64,000 nucleotides of DNA, from contig NZ_AUNI01000020.1 of the NCBI RefSeq assembly GCF_000447795.1, positions 1 to 64,000 on the forward strand, in the 5' to 3' direction. Below the pieces are notes generated by a model. The model was not told the origin of the DNA and did not search any database. It saw nothing but the letters and a program-made list of their open reading frames with translations. This document shows positions 50,517 through 59,400 of the stretch, one piece after another (position 1 is the first letter of the stretch; the number at the start of each line of letters is the position of its first letter). This DNA is from Bacteriovorax sp. Seq25_V. Lineage in GTDB: Bacteria; Bdellovibrionota; Bacteriovoracia; Bacteriovoracales; Bacteriovoracaceae. The position numbers and the translations under genes are program-made.

Positions 50517-50534
50517 ATTATAAGTACTTATAAT
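50517..50534. promoter_or_regulatory. 18-bp perfect palindrome carrying two opposed TATAAT boxes
   Basis: ATTATAAGTACTTATAAT is self-complementary and reads TATAAT outward on both strands. On the plus strand TTAACT at 50506-50511 gives a 17-base spacer to TATAAT at 50529-50534. It lies between tkt (minus) and the zinc-motif gene (plus), so it may be a shared promoter core or operator. Confidence 0.5.
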
Positions 50535-50618
50535 ATGGCTAAAGTAAAAAAGTTTAAGGAAATAGTCGGTTTTTCCGATATACTTTGAAAGAATTTAACT
50601 GAATCACGGGGGTTAAAA

Positions 50619-50858
50619 ATGTGCGATGCGTGTCAAGCTAAGGGAGTGAATTGGTCACTATCTAATGGGCCTGGGCGATCACATTTAGAGAGAGCGAAGC
50701 TGTATAGTGCATTTGAGGGTCGTGAGGTCAATATCAAGCTTTGCTACCTTTGTTCAATTAACCTCTTCGTTGCTGGAGAGAGAAAATTTTTGACAGAAAA
50801 TAAGAAGTTGAATGTCGAACTTAAGCAACAGTACGCTGGAAGTGACTTTGATTTTTAA
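50619..50858 (+). CDS. Small CxxC protein, probable zinc ribbon
   Basis: 79 residues, cytoplasmic. CDAC at residues 2-5 and CYLC near 42-45 form a four-Cys arrangement typical of a treble-clef or zinc-ribbon site. Between them is an Arg/Lys-rich stretch (SNGPGRSHLERAKLYSAFEGREVN). The C-terminus is charged and probably helical. No named family recognised; it may bind nucleic acid or a protein partner. A GGGGG run precedes the ATG by eight bases. The next gene on the strand follows a terminator-like hairpin. Confidence 0.75.
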   Translation: MCDACQAKGVNWSLSNGPGRSHLERAKLYSAFEGREVNIKLCYLCSINLFVAGERKFLTENKKLNVELKQQYAGSDFDF

Positions 50859-50899
50859 GTGCTTTTAATTGACCCGCCGTTCTTAATATAGATACAATA

Positions 50900-50926
50900 A
50901 CCACTGATTTTATCGGTGGTTTTTTT
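50900..50926 (+). promoter_or_regulatory. Terminator-like hairpin that also covers the ALDH ribosome-binding site
   Basis: ACCACTGA (50900-50907) pairs with TCGGTGGT (50913-50920), one G-T pair, then a T-run to 50926 directly before the ATG at 50927. The only Shine-Dalgarno-like sequence, GGTGG (50915-50919), lies in the 3' arm. The hairpin could therefore end transcription of the upstream gene, mask translation start, or both. Confidence 0.6.
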
Positions 50927-52360
50927 ATGCAAAATTTTCTGAGTACAAGCTCATTCATCGCCAATTCGTGGGTTCAAGGGAACACCACAGAAATTTTAGA
51001 AGTTAAAGATAAATATAATCAAAATACACTTAGCGAGATCACCCTTCTAAGTTCATCGCAAATTGAGTTTGCCATCGAGCAGGCCGAAATTGCTTTTGAA
51101 GAAATGAAGAAGTGGGATCAGGGAAAAAGAAGTGATCATCTCTTTAAACTCGCAAGTCTGCTTGAAGAGAATAAAGAAACTTTTGCAAGTCTTATCTGTG
51201 CAGAAGCAGGGAAGCCGATTGCCTATGCTAAAGCAGAAGTTGAAAGAAGTATCTTTACCCTAAAAGTTTCAGCTGAAGAAGCCAGACGAATTTGTGGTGA
51301 AGTCATTCCATTAAACTTCAATCATGGTAGTGGACTAGAGGGATATACAAAGAGATTTCCACTTGGTGTTATTGCTTGTATCTCACCGTTTAATTTCCCA
51401 CTTAATCTCGCACTTCATAAAATTGGACCGGCCTTAGCCGCTGGAAATACGGTTGTTTTAAAGCCTTCACCATATGCTCCTTTAACAGTTCTCGCCCTTG
51501 CATCTCTTGCAAAGCAAGCGGGCTTTGTTGCTGGTGCTCTTAACGTCGTTATTTGTGATAACGATGTAGCTTCTCAGTTAGTTTCAGATGAAAGAGTGAA
51601 GATGATTTCTTTTACTGGTTCACCTGCAATTGGGTGGATGTTAAAAGAGAAGGCAAAGAAGAAGAAAATTACTCTAGAGCTTGGTGGCAACGCTTCAGTG
51701 ATTGTTGATACAAGTGCAGATATTGAAGATGCGTGTAAGAAAATTGTTCAAGGAGCGTTTCTATATTCCGGACAAATTTGTATTTCTACACAAAGAGTTT
51801 ACGTAGATTCAACTATTTATGAAGAATTTATTGAAACACTACTTGCACTCACTGAAGAAGTGGTATGTGGTGACCCAAATGACGTTTCAACCATTGTTGG
51901 ACCTGTTATTGATGAAATGCACTTGAATAGAATTCACCGCTGGGTGAAGGAAGCCGTGAGCGATGGAGCACAAGTTCTAAGCGGTGGGCATATTCTCGAT
52001 GAAGAGCATAATATTTACGCACCAACTATCCTAACTGACACAACACCTGATATGAAAGTAGTGAAAGAAGAGATTTTCGGACCAGTCGTGATTGTTGAAA
52101 GAACTGATTACTTCGATGAGGCAATAGAGCTTGTTAATGATAGTAAGTTTGGTCTTCAGGCAGGGCTTTTTACGAATCAGTTAGATCAAATGAAGTATGC
52201 ATTTAATAAAATTGAAGTTGGTGGTCTCATTGTGAATAACGTTCCAGGTTTTAGAATCGATTCGATGCCATACGGTGGGATTAAAGATTCTGGACTTGGA
52301 AGAGAAGGAATTCGCTACGCAATTGAAGATATGACTGAACCGAGGCTATTAGTTTTTTAA
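50927..52360 (+). CDS. Aldehyde dehydrogenase (NAD(P)-dependent, GapN/SSADH-like)
   Basis: 477 residues, complete. The ATG immediately follows the hairpin and T-run, yet the encoded N-terminus matches a full family start. Catalytic features: ISPFNFPLNLALHKIGPAL (Asn), LELGGNASVIV (Glu), and the nucleophile Cys in YSGQICISTQRV, with EEIFGPVVIV near the end. The subfamily resembles succinate-semialdehyde or non-phosphorylating glyceraldehyde-3-phosphate dehydrogenases. I cannot fix the substrate. Expression is probably controlled by the hairpin covering its ribosome-binding site. Confidence 0.92.
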   Translation: MQNFLSTSSFIANSWVQGNTTEILEVKDKYNQNTLSEITLLSSSQIEFAIEQAEIAFEEMKKWDQGKRSDHLFKLASLLEENKETFASLICAEAGKPIAYAKAEVERSIFTLKVSAEEARRICGEVIPLNFNHGSGLEGYTKRFPLGVIACISPFNFPLNLALHKIGPALAAGNTVVLKPSPYAPLTVLALASLAKQAGFVAGALNVVICDNDVASQLVSDERVKMISFTGSPAIGWMLKEKAKKKKITLELGGNASVIVDTSADIEDACKKIVQGAFLYSGQICISTQRVYVDSTIYEEFIETLLALTEEVVCGDPNDVSTIVGPVIDEMHLNRIHRWVKEAVSDGAQVLSGGHILDEEHNIYAPTILTDTTPDMKVVKEEIFGPVVIVERTDYFDEAIELVNDSKFGLQAGLFTNQLDQMKYAFNKIEVGGLIVNNVPGFRIDSMPYGGIKDSGLGREGIRYAIEDMTEPRLLVF

Positions 52361-52376
52361 ATTTTTGGGGAGAGAG

Positions 52377-54047
52377 ATGAAAATACTAATTACGTTTTTA
52401 ATGGCCATCACTTGTATGGCCCAGATAACACCGGACTGGTCACGTGATGTGACTCTTGGCCCAGGTGAGAATAGGGCAAATATTTATGGGCTTTCAAAAG
52501 CTGAGCTCGAGGAAATTAAAAATGAGGGATATAAGCATGCCCTTGTTTATCCCGTGACTGTTAGTGGACTCTTCATTCCATACGACCCAATGGTTAACTT
52601 TTTTAAAAGTCAAAATAGCGACCTTATGAAATTCATTCTTAAGCTTGTTGGCCAGGAATATGCTGACATTACAAGCGAGGAAGGGCTTTATCAGTGGTTG
52701 GGACTTAATAAGTATAACGATGAAAATGCTACTGGTATTTATCGCATACCTTATCCAAATGGTGAAAAACCTGATTATTATATGGGTGCTAGTATCGTTG
52801 ATACAAAATGGGGAAAAGGTCTAACATTTAGTTGTGCCACATGCCACTCTGCTAATCTTTTTGGAACAACAGTGATGGGTCTTACTAATAAGACAGTTAA
52901 GGCGAATCGACTTTTCCATATGGCCAAGAAATTTGTTCCACTTATTCCTAACAAGATGTTTCAACGTGTGACTGGTGCGACTGATGAAGAAGTTGAGATG
53001 ATGAAACGTACTAAAAAGAACCTGAAGGCGGTAGGGGTTACAAATCCACAAGTCTTAGGACTTGATACTTCTCTTCCTCAAGTGGCCCTTTCTCTGGCCC
53101 GTCGAAATACTGATGAGTACGCAACAAAAAATCCTTTTTTTGAAGTCTTTCCAAGAGCAAATGAACTTGAAACTAAAATTTCAGATTCTAAACCAGCTGT
53201 TTGGTGGAATTTAAAGTATAAGACTCGTTGGTTGTCTGATGGATCAATCGTTGCGGGAAATCCAATTTTTACAAATTTTCTTTGGAATGATCTTGGTCGT
53301 GGTACGGATTTAAAAGAGCTAGAAAAATGGATGCAAGAGAATCAAAAAACAGTTAAGCAGTTAACTGCTGCTGCTTTTGCAACAGAGGCTCCACTTTGGA
53401 CTGATTTTTTTGATGTCTCAACAATTGATATTAATGCAGCGAAAAGAGGTGAGGTTCACTTCAATAATAGTTGTAAGAAGTGTCATGGAGTATATGAAAA
53501 GGGATGGTCATTATCAAATGCAAATGAATTACCATCGATTGAGGTGATTAAAACCGTAAAGGTCATTTACCATGATAAAACTCCAGTCAAAAATGTCGGG
53601 ACAGATCCAGGTCGCTATGAAGGAACAAAAGCATTTGCAAGCTCACTTAACGAATTAAAAATATCAAAGTGGATGAAGACTGTTGTTGAACCACAAGAAG
53701 GGTATGTTCCACCACCTCTGGTTGGAATTTGGTCACGTTATCCATATCTCCATAATAATGCGATACCTACTCTCTGTGATCTAATGACGCCGCCAGAGAA
53801 GAGAACTAAGACTTTCTATCAAATCCCTGCAGAAAGGAAGGATCAGGATTTTGATAGTGAGTGCGTAGGATTTCCAGTTGGAAAGAATATTCCAGATGAT
53901 CGTAAGAAGAAAGAAGCTTTCTTTGATACGAGAAAAGAAGGTTTAAGTAATAAAGGACACTATAAAATGTTCCTAACTGAAGATGGTCAAGAAAAATTTA
54001 GCGCTTCAGAGAAGAAAGATCTTCTTATGTATTTAAAAACTTTATAA
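52377..54047 (+). CDS. Secreted dihaem cytochrome c
   Basis: 556 residues from the ATG at 52377 with GGGGAGAG just upstream. Signal peptide to about residue 14 (TCMAQI). Two c-type haem motifs: CATCH starting at C153 and CKKCH starting at C366. Met or His axial ligands cannot be assigned from sequence alone. Surrounding sequence (for example GYVPPPLVGIWSRYPYLHNNAIPTLCDL) resembles large cytochromes in the peroxidase/thiosulphate-oxidising class, where Pro-rich loops close the C-terminal haem domain. It would function in periplasmic electron transfer. Confidence 0.88.
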   Translation: MKILITFLMAITCMAQITPDWSRDVTLGPGENRANIYGLSKAELEEIKNEGYKHALVYPVTVSGLFIPYDPMVNFFKSQNSDLMKFILKLVGQEYADITSEEGLYQWLGLNKYNDENATGIYRIPYPNGEKPDYYMGASIVDTKWGKGLTFSCATCHSANLFGTTVMGLTNKTVKANRLFHMAKKFVPLIPNKMFQRVTGATDEEVEMMKRTKKNLKAVGVTNPQVLGLDTSLPQVALSLARRNTDEYATKNPFFEVFPRANELETKISDSKPAVWWNLKYKTRWLSDGSIVAGNPIFTNFLWNDLGRGTDLKELEKWMQENQKTVKQLTAAAFATEAPLWTDFFDVSTIDINAAKRGEVHFNNSCKKCHGVYEKGWSLSNANELPSIEVIKTVKVIYHDKTPVKNVGTDPGRYEGTKAFASSLNELKISKWMKTVVEPQEGYVPPPLVGIWSRYPYLHNNAIPTLCDLMTPPEKRTKTFYQIPAERKDQDFDSECVGFPVGKNIPDDRKKKEAFFDTRKEGLSNKGHYKMFLTEDGQEKFSASEKKDLLMYLKTL

Positions 54048-54060
54048 GAAAGGATTTGTC

Positions 54061-54789
54061 TTGTTTTATCTCGAGCGTCCAATTGCCCACCGTGGCCTAC
54101 ATGATGAGCAATGTCCTGAGAATTCTCTTGGGGCTTTTGCTAAGGCCCTTGAGAAGGGTTACGCTATTGAACTTGATGTGCATCTCTCAAAGGACCAGGC
54201 CGTTGTTGTTTTCCATGATGAAAGCTTAGAGAGAATGACGGGAAGCGGGGGAGAGGTTTCACAATATGTTTTACAAAGTTTGAAGAACCTTCACCTTGGA
54301 GAAACAGAAGAAAGAATACCGACGCTTAAGGAAGTGTTAGACTTTGTAGATGGTCGTGTCCCTGTTGTTATTGAAATCAAATGTAATAAGCATGATGGTG
54401 TAATTGAGTCTGAAGTCATGAAGCTCCTGGTTCATTATGAAGGGGAGTACACTATCCAATCATTTAATCCTTATACTTTGAAGTGGATTCGTGAGCATTA
54501 TCCTCAAGTTGTTCTTGGACTTCTTGTGACGAATGACTTTAGTGGAACGAAGCTGAAATTTTACGAGAAGTTCGTTCTTCGCTATATGTCTTTTTTACCG
54601 GTAATTCGACCGGATTATATCGGACTTGATTACGAAAGCTTCTCTCTCATTCAATACTTTATAATTAAAAAGTTAACTCTCGCTAAAATTATTTTTTGGA
54701 CGATTGCAGATGAACAAACTTATCTTGAGTGTCGTGAGCTATGTGATAATATAATTTTTGAAAAGTTTACCCCTATGGAGATTGAGTGA
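54061..54789 (+). CDS. Glycerophosphodiester phosphodiesterase
   Basis: 242 residues from a TTG start 11 bases after the cytochrome stop codon, with AAGG upstream. GDPD signatures: PIAHRGLHDEQCPENSLGAF (catalytic HR and EN), AIELDVHLSKDQAVVVFHDESLERM (ExD and HD), and VVIEIKCN for the metal site. No signal peptide, so it acts in the cytoplasm. It releases glycerol-3-phosphate from deacylated phospholipids. That fits a cell that breaks down prey lipids and also carries LplT-PlsC. The next gene overlaps it by four bases. Confidence 0.92.
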   Translation: MFYLERPIAHRGLHDEQCPENSLGAFAKALEKGYAIELDVHLSKDQAVVVFHDESLERMTGSGGEVSQYVLQSLKNLHLGETEERIPTLKEVLDFVDGRVPVVIEIKCNKHDGVIESEVMKLLVHYEGEYTIQSFNPYTLKWIREHYPQVVLGLLVTNDFSGTKLKFYEKFVLRYMSFLPVIRPDYIGLDYESFSLIQYFIIKKLTLAKIIFWTIADEQTYLECRELCDNIIFEKFTPMEIE

Positions 54790-55394
54790 AAAAGAATTTA
54801 TTGATTATTGCCATCATTACAATTATCGCAGTTGGCGGAATTTTACTTTTTGTAAAGAAAGGCGAGAATGTGGAGGATATCTCTAAGCATTTTAAACTCG
54901 ATACTAACTCCGTCATAACTGGCCAGGACAAGACATTTGAAACAACTGATGAACAAAGAGTTATTGAGGCTTCTAAGCTAAATTCAGATGTAGAAGTTGA
55001 AGAGCAAATGGAGAAGTGGGACGAGCAGTATGATCAACTCGAAAAAGAGTGGAAGAATCTTGTTCTCAATCTCTTTACTGTTGAGCTTAATCTAGAGCAA
55101 GCAGCTTATGAGGATTATCTGCTCATGAAAGAAGGATTATCAAAAGATAAACTTCGCGCCTTTGAGGCATTTCATGCTGAAATGGAAAAAAAATATGGTG
55201 ATAACTATACATATAATCCTTCAGATGAAGAAATTCAGTTTGAAAAAGATATTCAACAAAAATATGACGAACTATTAAAGAGTAAACTAGGAGAAGGGAA
55301 CTTTATCAAGTACCTTGAACTTCGTGATAACTTCAATCAATCCCTCATGGAAAAACAAGATCCAAATGAGGGTGTGATTTTGATGGATTTTTAA
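54786..55394 (+). CDS. Membrane-anchored acidic helical protein, unknown
   Basis: 202 residues from a GTG start (GTGA overlap with the GDPD gene). One N-terminal membrane helix (about 4-22) is followed by an acidic, mostly helical periplasmic part (EEQMEKWDEQYDQLEKEW as a clear example). No Cys and no recognised domain. Its plan matches the protein at 5091, without recognisable identity. Coupling to GDPD and Nudix genes suggests an operon (cytochrome, GDPD, this gene, Nudix), but the role is unknown. Confidence 0.7.
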   Translation: MKKNLLIIAIITIIAVGGILLFVKKGENVEDISKHFKLDTNSVITGQDKTFETTDEQRVIEASKLNSDVEVEEQMEKWDEQYDQLEKEWKNLVLNLFTVELNLEQAAYEDYLLMKEGLSKDKLRAFEAFHAEMEKKYGDNYTYNPSDEEIQFEKDIQQKYDELLKSKLGEGNFIKYLELRDNFNQSLMEKQDPNEGVILMDF

Positions 55395-55924
55395 TGAAGA
55401 AGTGGGAAAGGTCAGAGTTAAAAGAAGTTCTTCGCGCTGCTGTTTTTAGATATTTAAAAACAGAAGTGACAAATCCACGAAACGGAGAAAAGGCTAATTT
55501 TGATATCATTCAGTGTGCGAACTGGGTAAATGTCGTGGCCCTAGATATCAATGAAAATGTTATTTTAGTAAAACAGTATCGTGCAGGCTCTGATGAAATA
55601 ACTCTTGAAACTGCTGCCGGTGCAATTGAAAAGGGTGAGGATCCCCTTGATGCTGCTAAAAGAGAGCTAGAAGAAGAGACTGGTTACCAGAGTGATGACT
55701 GGACTTCTTTAGGGCATGTAGATGTAAACCCTGCCTTTATGACAAACCAGTGCTACTTCTACTTGGCGAAAAATTGTACTCCAACAGGAAAGACAAATTT
55801 TGATCTGATGGAAGAAGTTGAAGTTGAGGTTTTCTCAAAAGAGAAGACGCTTACTATGATAAAAGAAGGAGTGATTTCTCACTCCTTAAGTTCTTTAGCT
55901 CTTTTTAGATTCTTTGCGCTTTGA
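55394..55924 (+). CDS. Nudix hydrolase, probable ADP-ribose pyrophosphatase type
   Basis: 176 residues. The Nudix box is complete, G-x5-E-x7-REUxEExGU, seen as GAIEKGEDPLDAAKRELEEE followed by TGY. Upstream NVILVKQYRAGSDEITLETAAG and downstream NPAFMTNQCYFYLAKN resemble ADP-ribose pyrophosphatases. It would hydrolyse nucleoside diphosphate derivatives in the cytoplasm. It starts with a TAATG junction after the anchored protein. The last 30 bases overlap the opposing NYN gene. Confidence 0.92.
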   Translation: MKKWERSELKEVLRAAVFRYLKTEVTNPRNGEKANFDIIQCANWVNVVALDINENVILVKQYRAGSDEITLETAAGAIEKGEDPLDAAKRELEEETGYQSDDWTSLGHVDVNPAFMTNQCYFYLAKNCTPTGKTNFDLMEEVEVEVFSKEKTLTMIKEGVISHSLSSLALFRFFAL

Positions 55925-56437
55925 AGTCGGGCGTTTAATCGGACGTTTTGACGGCTTCTTTGCTTGTTGTAGAATAAACCAGTCTTCAGATTCAATTGGG
56001 TGAAAATAGTCGGCTTCGTCGATGAGCATTGTTGAAGTCGTCTTTGGAACGGCCGCAATTTCAACGCGAACACCTTCAGACTTCAAGTGATTAACAAGAT
56101 CGATATAATCTGAATCCCCAGACATGATAATGATAGTATCAACTTTACTTGCCAGCTGAGTGGCCTTAATAGTAAGTGGAATATCTGCACTCTTGTGACA
56201 TGGCATAACTGAACCGTAGTAGTTGTTATGTAGTCTTTCTGTTAATTTTGAAGAAATATTCTTCCCTTCACGGAAGTAAATAAGTCTGTTGAGACCACGA
56301 CCATCAAGAAGCTTTGGAATAAGCTTGTCAAAGTTGATCATAGCACTTTGATTGTTTGTAATACCATGGATACTTCTTTCGATATTGTTGCCATCGATTA
56401 GAATAGCAACGGTTTGATTGATTAAAACACCTGTCAT
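55895..56437 (-). CDS. NYN-domain (LabA/DUF88) PIN-like ribonuclease
   Basis: 180 residues. The NYN/PIN-like core (about 8-145) has VAILIDGNNIERS (first acidic site), a middle acidic region, TIIIMSGDSDYIDLVNHLKSEG (second and third Asp) and RVEIAAVP. These Asp residues bind metal in the PIN superfamily. The C-terminal 25 residues are a basic Lys/Arg/Pro tail (KKPSKRPIKRP), probably RNA-binding. The predicted role is cytoplasmic RNA cleavage. AGGAAA precedes the ATG. The giant lipoprotein gene lies just upstream on the same strand. Confidence 0.88.
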   Translation of the reverse strand: MTGVLINQTVAILIDGNNIERSIHGITNNQSAMINFDKLIPKLLDGRGLNRLIYFREGKNISSKLTERLHNNYYGSVMPCHKSADIPLTIKATQLASKVDTIIIMSGDSDYIDLVNHLKSEGVRVEIAAVPKTTSTMLIDEADYFHPIESEDWFILQQAKKPSKRPIKRPTSKRKESKKS

Positions 56438-56450
56438 AATTTCCTTTTTA

Positions 56451-59400
56451 TTAGAAACTTAGAAAGTTCTTAGTGTCCTCATACATCGCTGCAATACTAT
56501 CTAGGATGGCCTCTACCTCTTCGCCTGTCTTTTGTGCGAGTGCATCAGCATAAGCATCCATCATGAAACCTAATTGAGATAAACTATCTGTTTCAGTTTT
56601 TGATGGGTCTATTTCACCTGCTTCATCTTCGTTATATTCTACTTTCTCATTTTGAGAGTTTACTAAGTAGAAAAGAAGAGCACTAATATTTAGTCTTGTT
56701 GCCTTGATTTTCTTAAAGTGTATCTTAAAGATTTTATCAAGGGACCAAACAGTTAGTGGTGCTGGTGCCTTCATGTATTTAACCATGTAAAAGAAAACTG
56801 TTCTTGCAAGTTTCTTGTTTTTTCCCTTAAGGTTAGCAAGCATGATGATTGCATTCTCGTAAACACCTAGGGATTTCTTTAATTCGTTAAAGTCTAGTTT
56901 ATTATCATATGAACTATCAAATCTAATAAACGTTGACTCAATATTTAACATTGCCCCAAGAACTAGAGTGAAATCTCTAATTTCCCATGGGATATTTAAA
57001 TCTGGTACATCTCTTGCGAAACCTTCGACACCTTTGATGTATTCTACAGCTTCTCTCTTTGATACAGAGTCTTTGTATTTCTTAAGTCTTGGGAAGTATT
57101 TTCCAAGGTTAAGGTCAGTAAATAGAGTGTCAAAGAACTGGTTTCTAACACATTCAGTGTTAACTTTTGCACCACCGTCAGCTGTGTAGTTAACTTCACA
57201 CTTTGTCTTAAATACATCGATCATATTTGAACCAAGCTTCGCAGAAGAGAAAATTAGTTCAACAAATTCTGATGCTTCATTTAAGTTAATAAATAAGTCA
57301 CCATTAGATCTACTTTGGAATAAATCAGAAAGAAGAAGAATGTTTTGTCCAAAACTTTCAAAGTTTGTTGTCCAAAGTCCAATTTCTTCAAGCACTGATT
57401 TTATACCGACAAGAAGATCTTGAAGTTGATTAACCGCTAAACCTTTCGCTGCTGTTGGATCTCCAGTATAGCCTTCGTCTCCATAACCAGTCAGGGCATA
57501 TGGAAGTACTGTTCTCATAAGAACAAGAGAAGTGAATCCAATCTTGTTTCTAATGATCTCTCTTTGATAGAAAGCGTAGTTTTCACTATCTCTGAAGTAT
57601 CTATTGTTCTTTGCGACATCAGTGAATGCAGCCTTAAACCTAATAATAAGGTTTGAGTCAATTAGGTCATATTCTGCAAGGTTTGGGTAGAATCCAATTG
57701 TTACAGGTTTTGTGCTTAATAGGTCATTTTCAAAATAATCGTAAGTTACTTCTGCAAAGTATAGGGCAGAGATTGCTTCATCAGCAACATCAAGTAACTT
57801 ACTTATAATTTTGTTATTTACAGCAAGGTCGATGTCTGGAGCGTTAGCTGGATCATCTTGAGAGCAGATAAATTTTCCTGCATTTTTTGGGTCTGGCTGA
57901 CATGGTGCTGGGTATGAAAGCTCTGACCTAGGAACTGGTGCTAGAATTCTCTCTGAGAAGTCAATAATTGTGCGCTTAAAGTTACTAACTGTAATTAGAT
58001 CTTCTTCATCTTTTGGTGAGTCTGAATTTTTGTTAATAGATCTGATTAGCTTATCAGCAAAAAGAAGTCCGTCTTTAAGATTGAAGTATACCTTGTCCTC
58101 TGCTGCTTTTGGCAGGATACTTCTGATATTTCTTAAGTTTGAGATAATAAACTTATAAAGTGACTTGTTTGGTTTGATCTCGTTAAACTTATTGAAAGTC
58201 AGATCAAATAGAGAGTCTGCAATTTTTGCACCATTTGTTGCAAGGTAAAGGAACTCAGTTCTCTTGATGATTGTATTCTCTCCACCAACAATAAGTGACT
58301 TAAAGTTAGTTGCCAGCTTAAACAGTTCTACATCGATATCAAAGATTGCTTTTGAATCCCTTAATTCATCGATAAGTTCATAAATTTTAATGTCATTCAT
58401 TAAGAAGGTTGGATTTTCAAGGTACTTCTTCATGTCTGCTGTGATTTTTGCAAACTCTTGCTTGTACTTTAATTTGGCAATGCCAAGATCTTCTTTACCT
58501 TCGTTTACTTTTTGCTTTAATTCTTCATGGAATTTTGTGAAAACCATTGCCTTAAATGCAAGTGCTGCAAGATTTACAGTTGATTTTACTTCATTAAGAT
58601 TTAAGTATTCCTTGTCTGTACCAAGAATATTGATTTTAAGGTTCTTAGCTAAGGCCTTAAGTGCAGTTCCTTTTTCCTTATCTTCATCAGTGTCTTTAAA
58701 GAACTGATCGATGATAATATCAATGTCTGCCATCGTGATAACATTTTCAACTTCAGTATTATCTAAGAGTAGCGCAGATAGTTGATTAACTTGTCTTTCA
58801 AAGAATACAAATTTCGCTTTGTCTGAAAGGTCGAAGTAGTCTTCAGCAAGGTATTGAAGATCAAAATAAAGTTTTGCGAAATCTTCAGCTCTTTCAAGTG
58901 CCTTAATAAGTTCTGGGATTGTTACGATGTCGCGGCTTCCACCAACAGTACCAACTTTAATAGAGAAGATTGAGTTGATAAGCTGTGGGTCGACATTTAA
59001 TAAGTCTGTATCAGAAGCTAGCGACTGAACAAAAGTTAAAAGCTTCATTTGCGCAGGAATATCTTGGTTTCCTTCGATTAGCTCTTTTGCTTTCTCAGAA
59101 AGCTCTTTAAATGTATTTAGGAATTCGTTCTTAATTTCAAGCTTGCGAGCAAGGTCAAGATCGTCCATGTCTTCAACAAGGTCACCGATCTTAGAAATCT
59201 TTTCAACAGAGCGAATACCAATATTGATGAAAGCAAGAGAGATTTCAACATCTCTATAGCTAAATTCTAACTCACTACCGCCCACGAGATCTTTCTTGAA
59301 AGCTCTAATAATTTTCTTGATCTTGTCTGATTTTTCTTGAGCATTTGAACCGAACCAATCAGAAATAGACTTATCGTCATTGAAGAATTCATCAATAATA

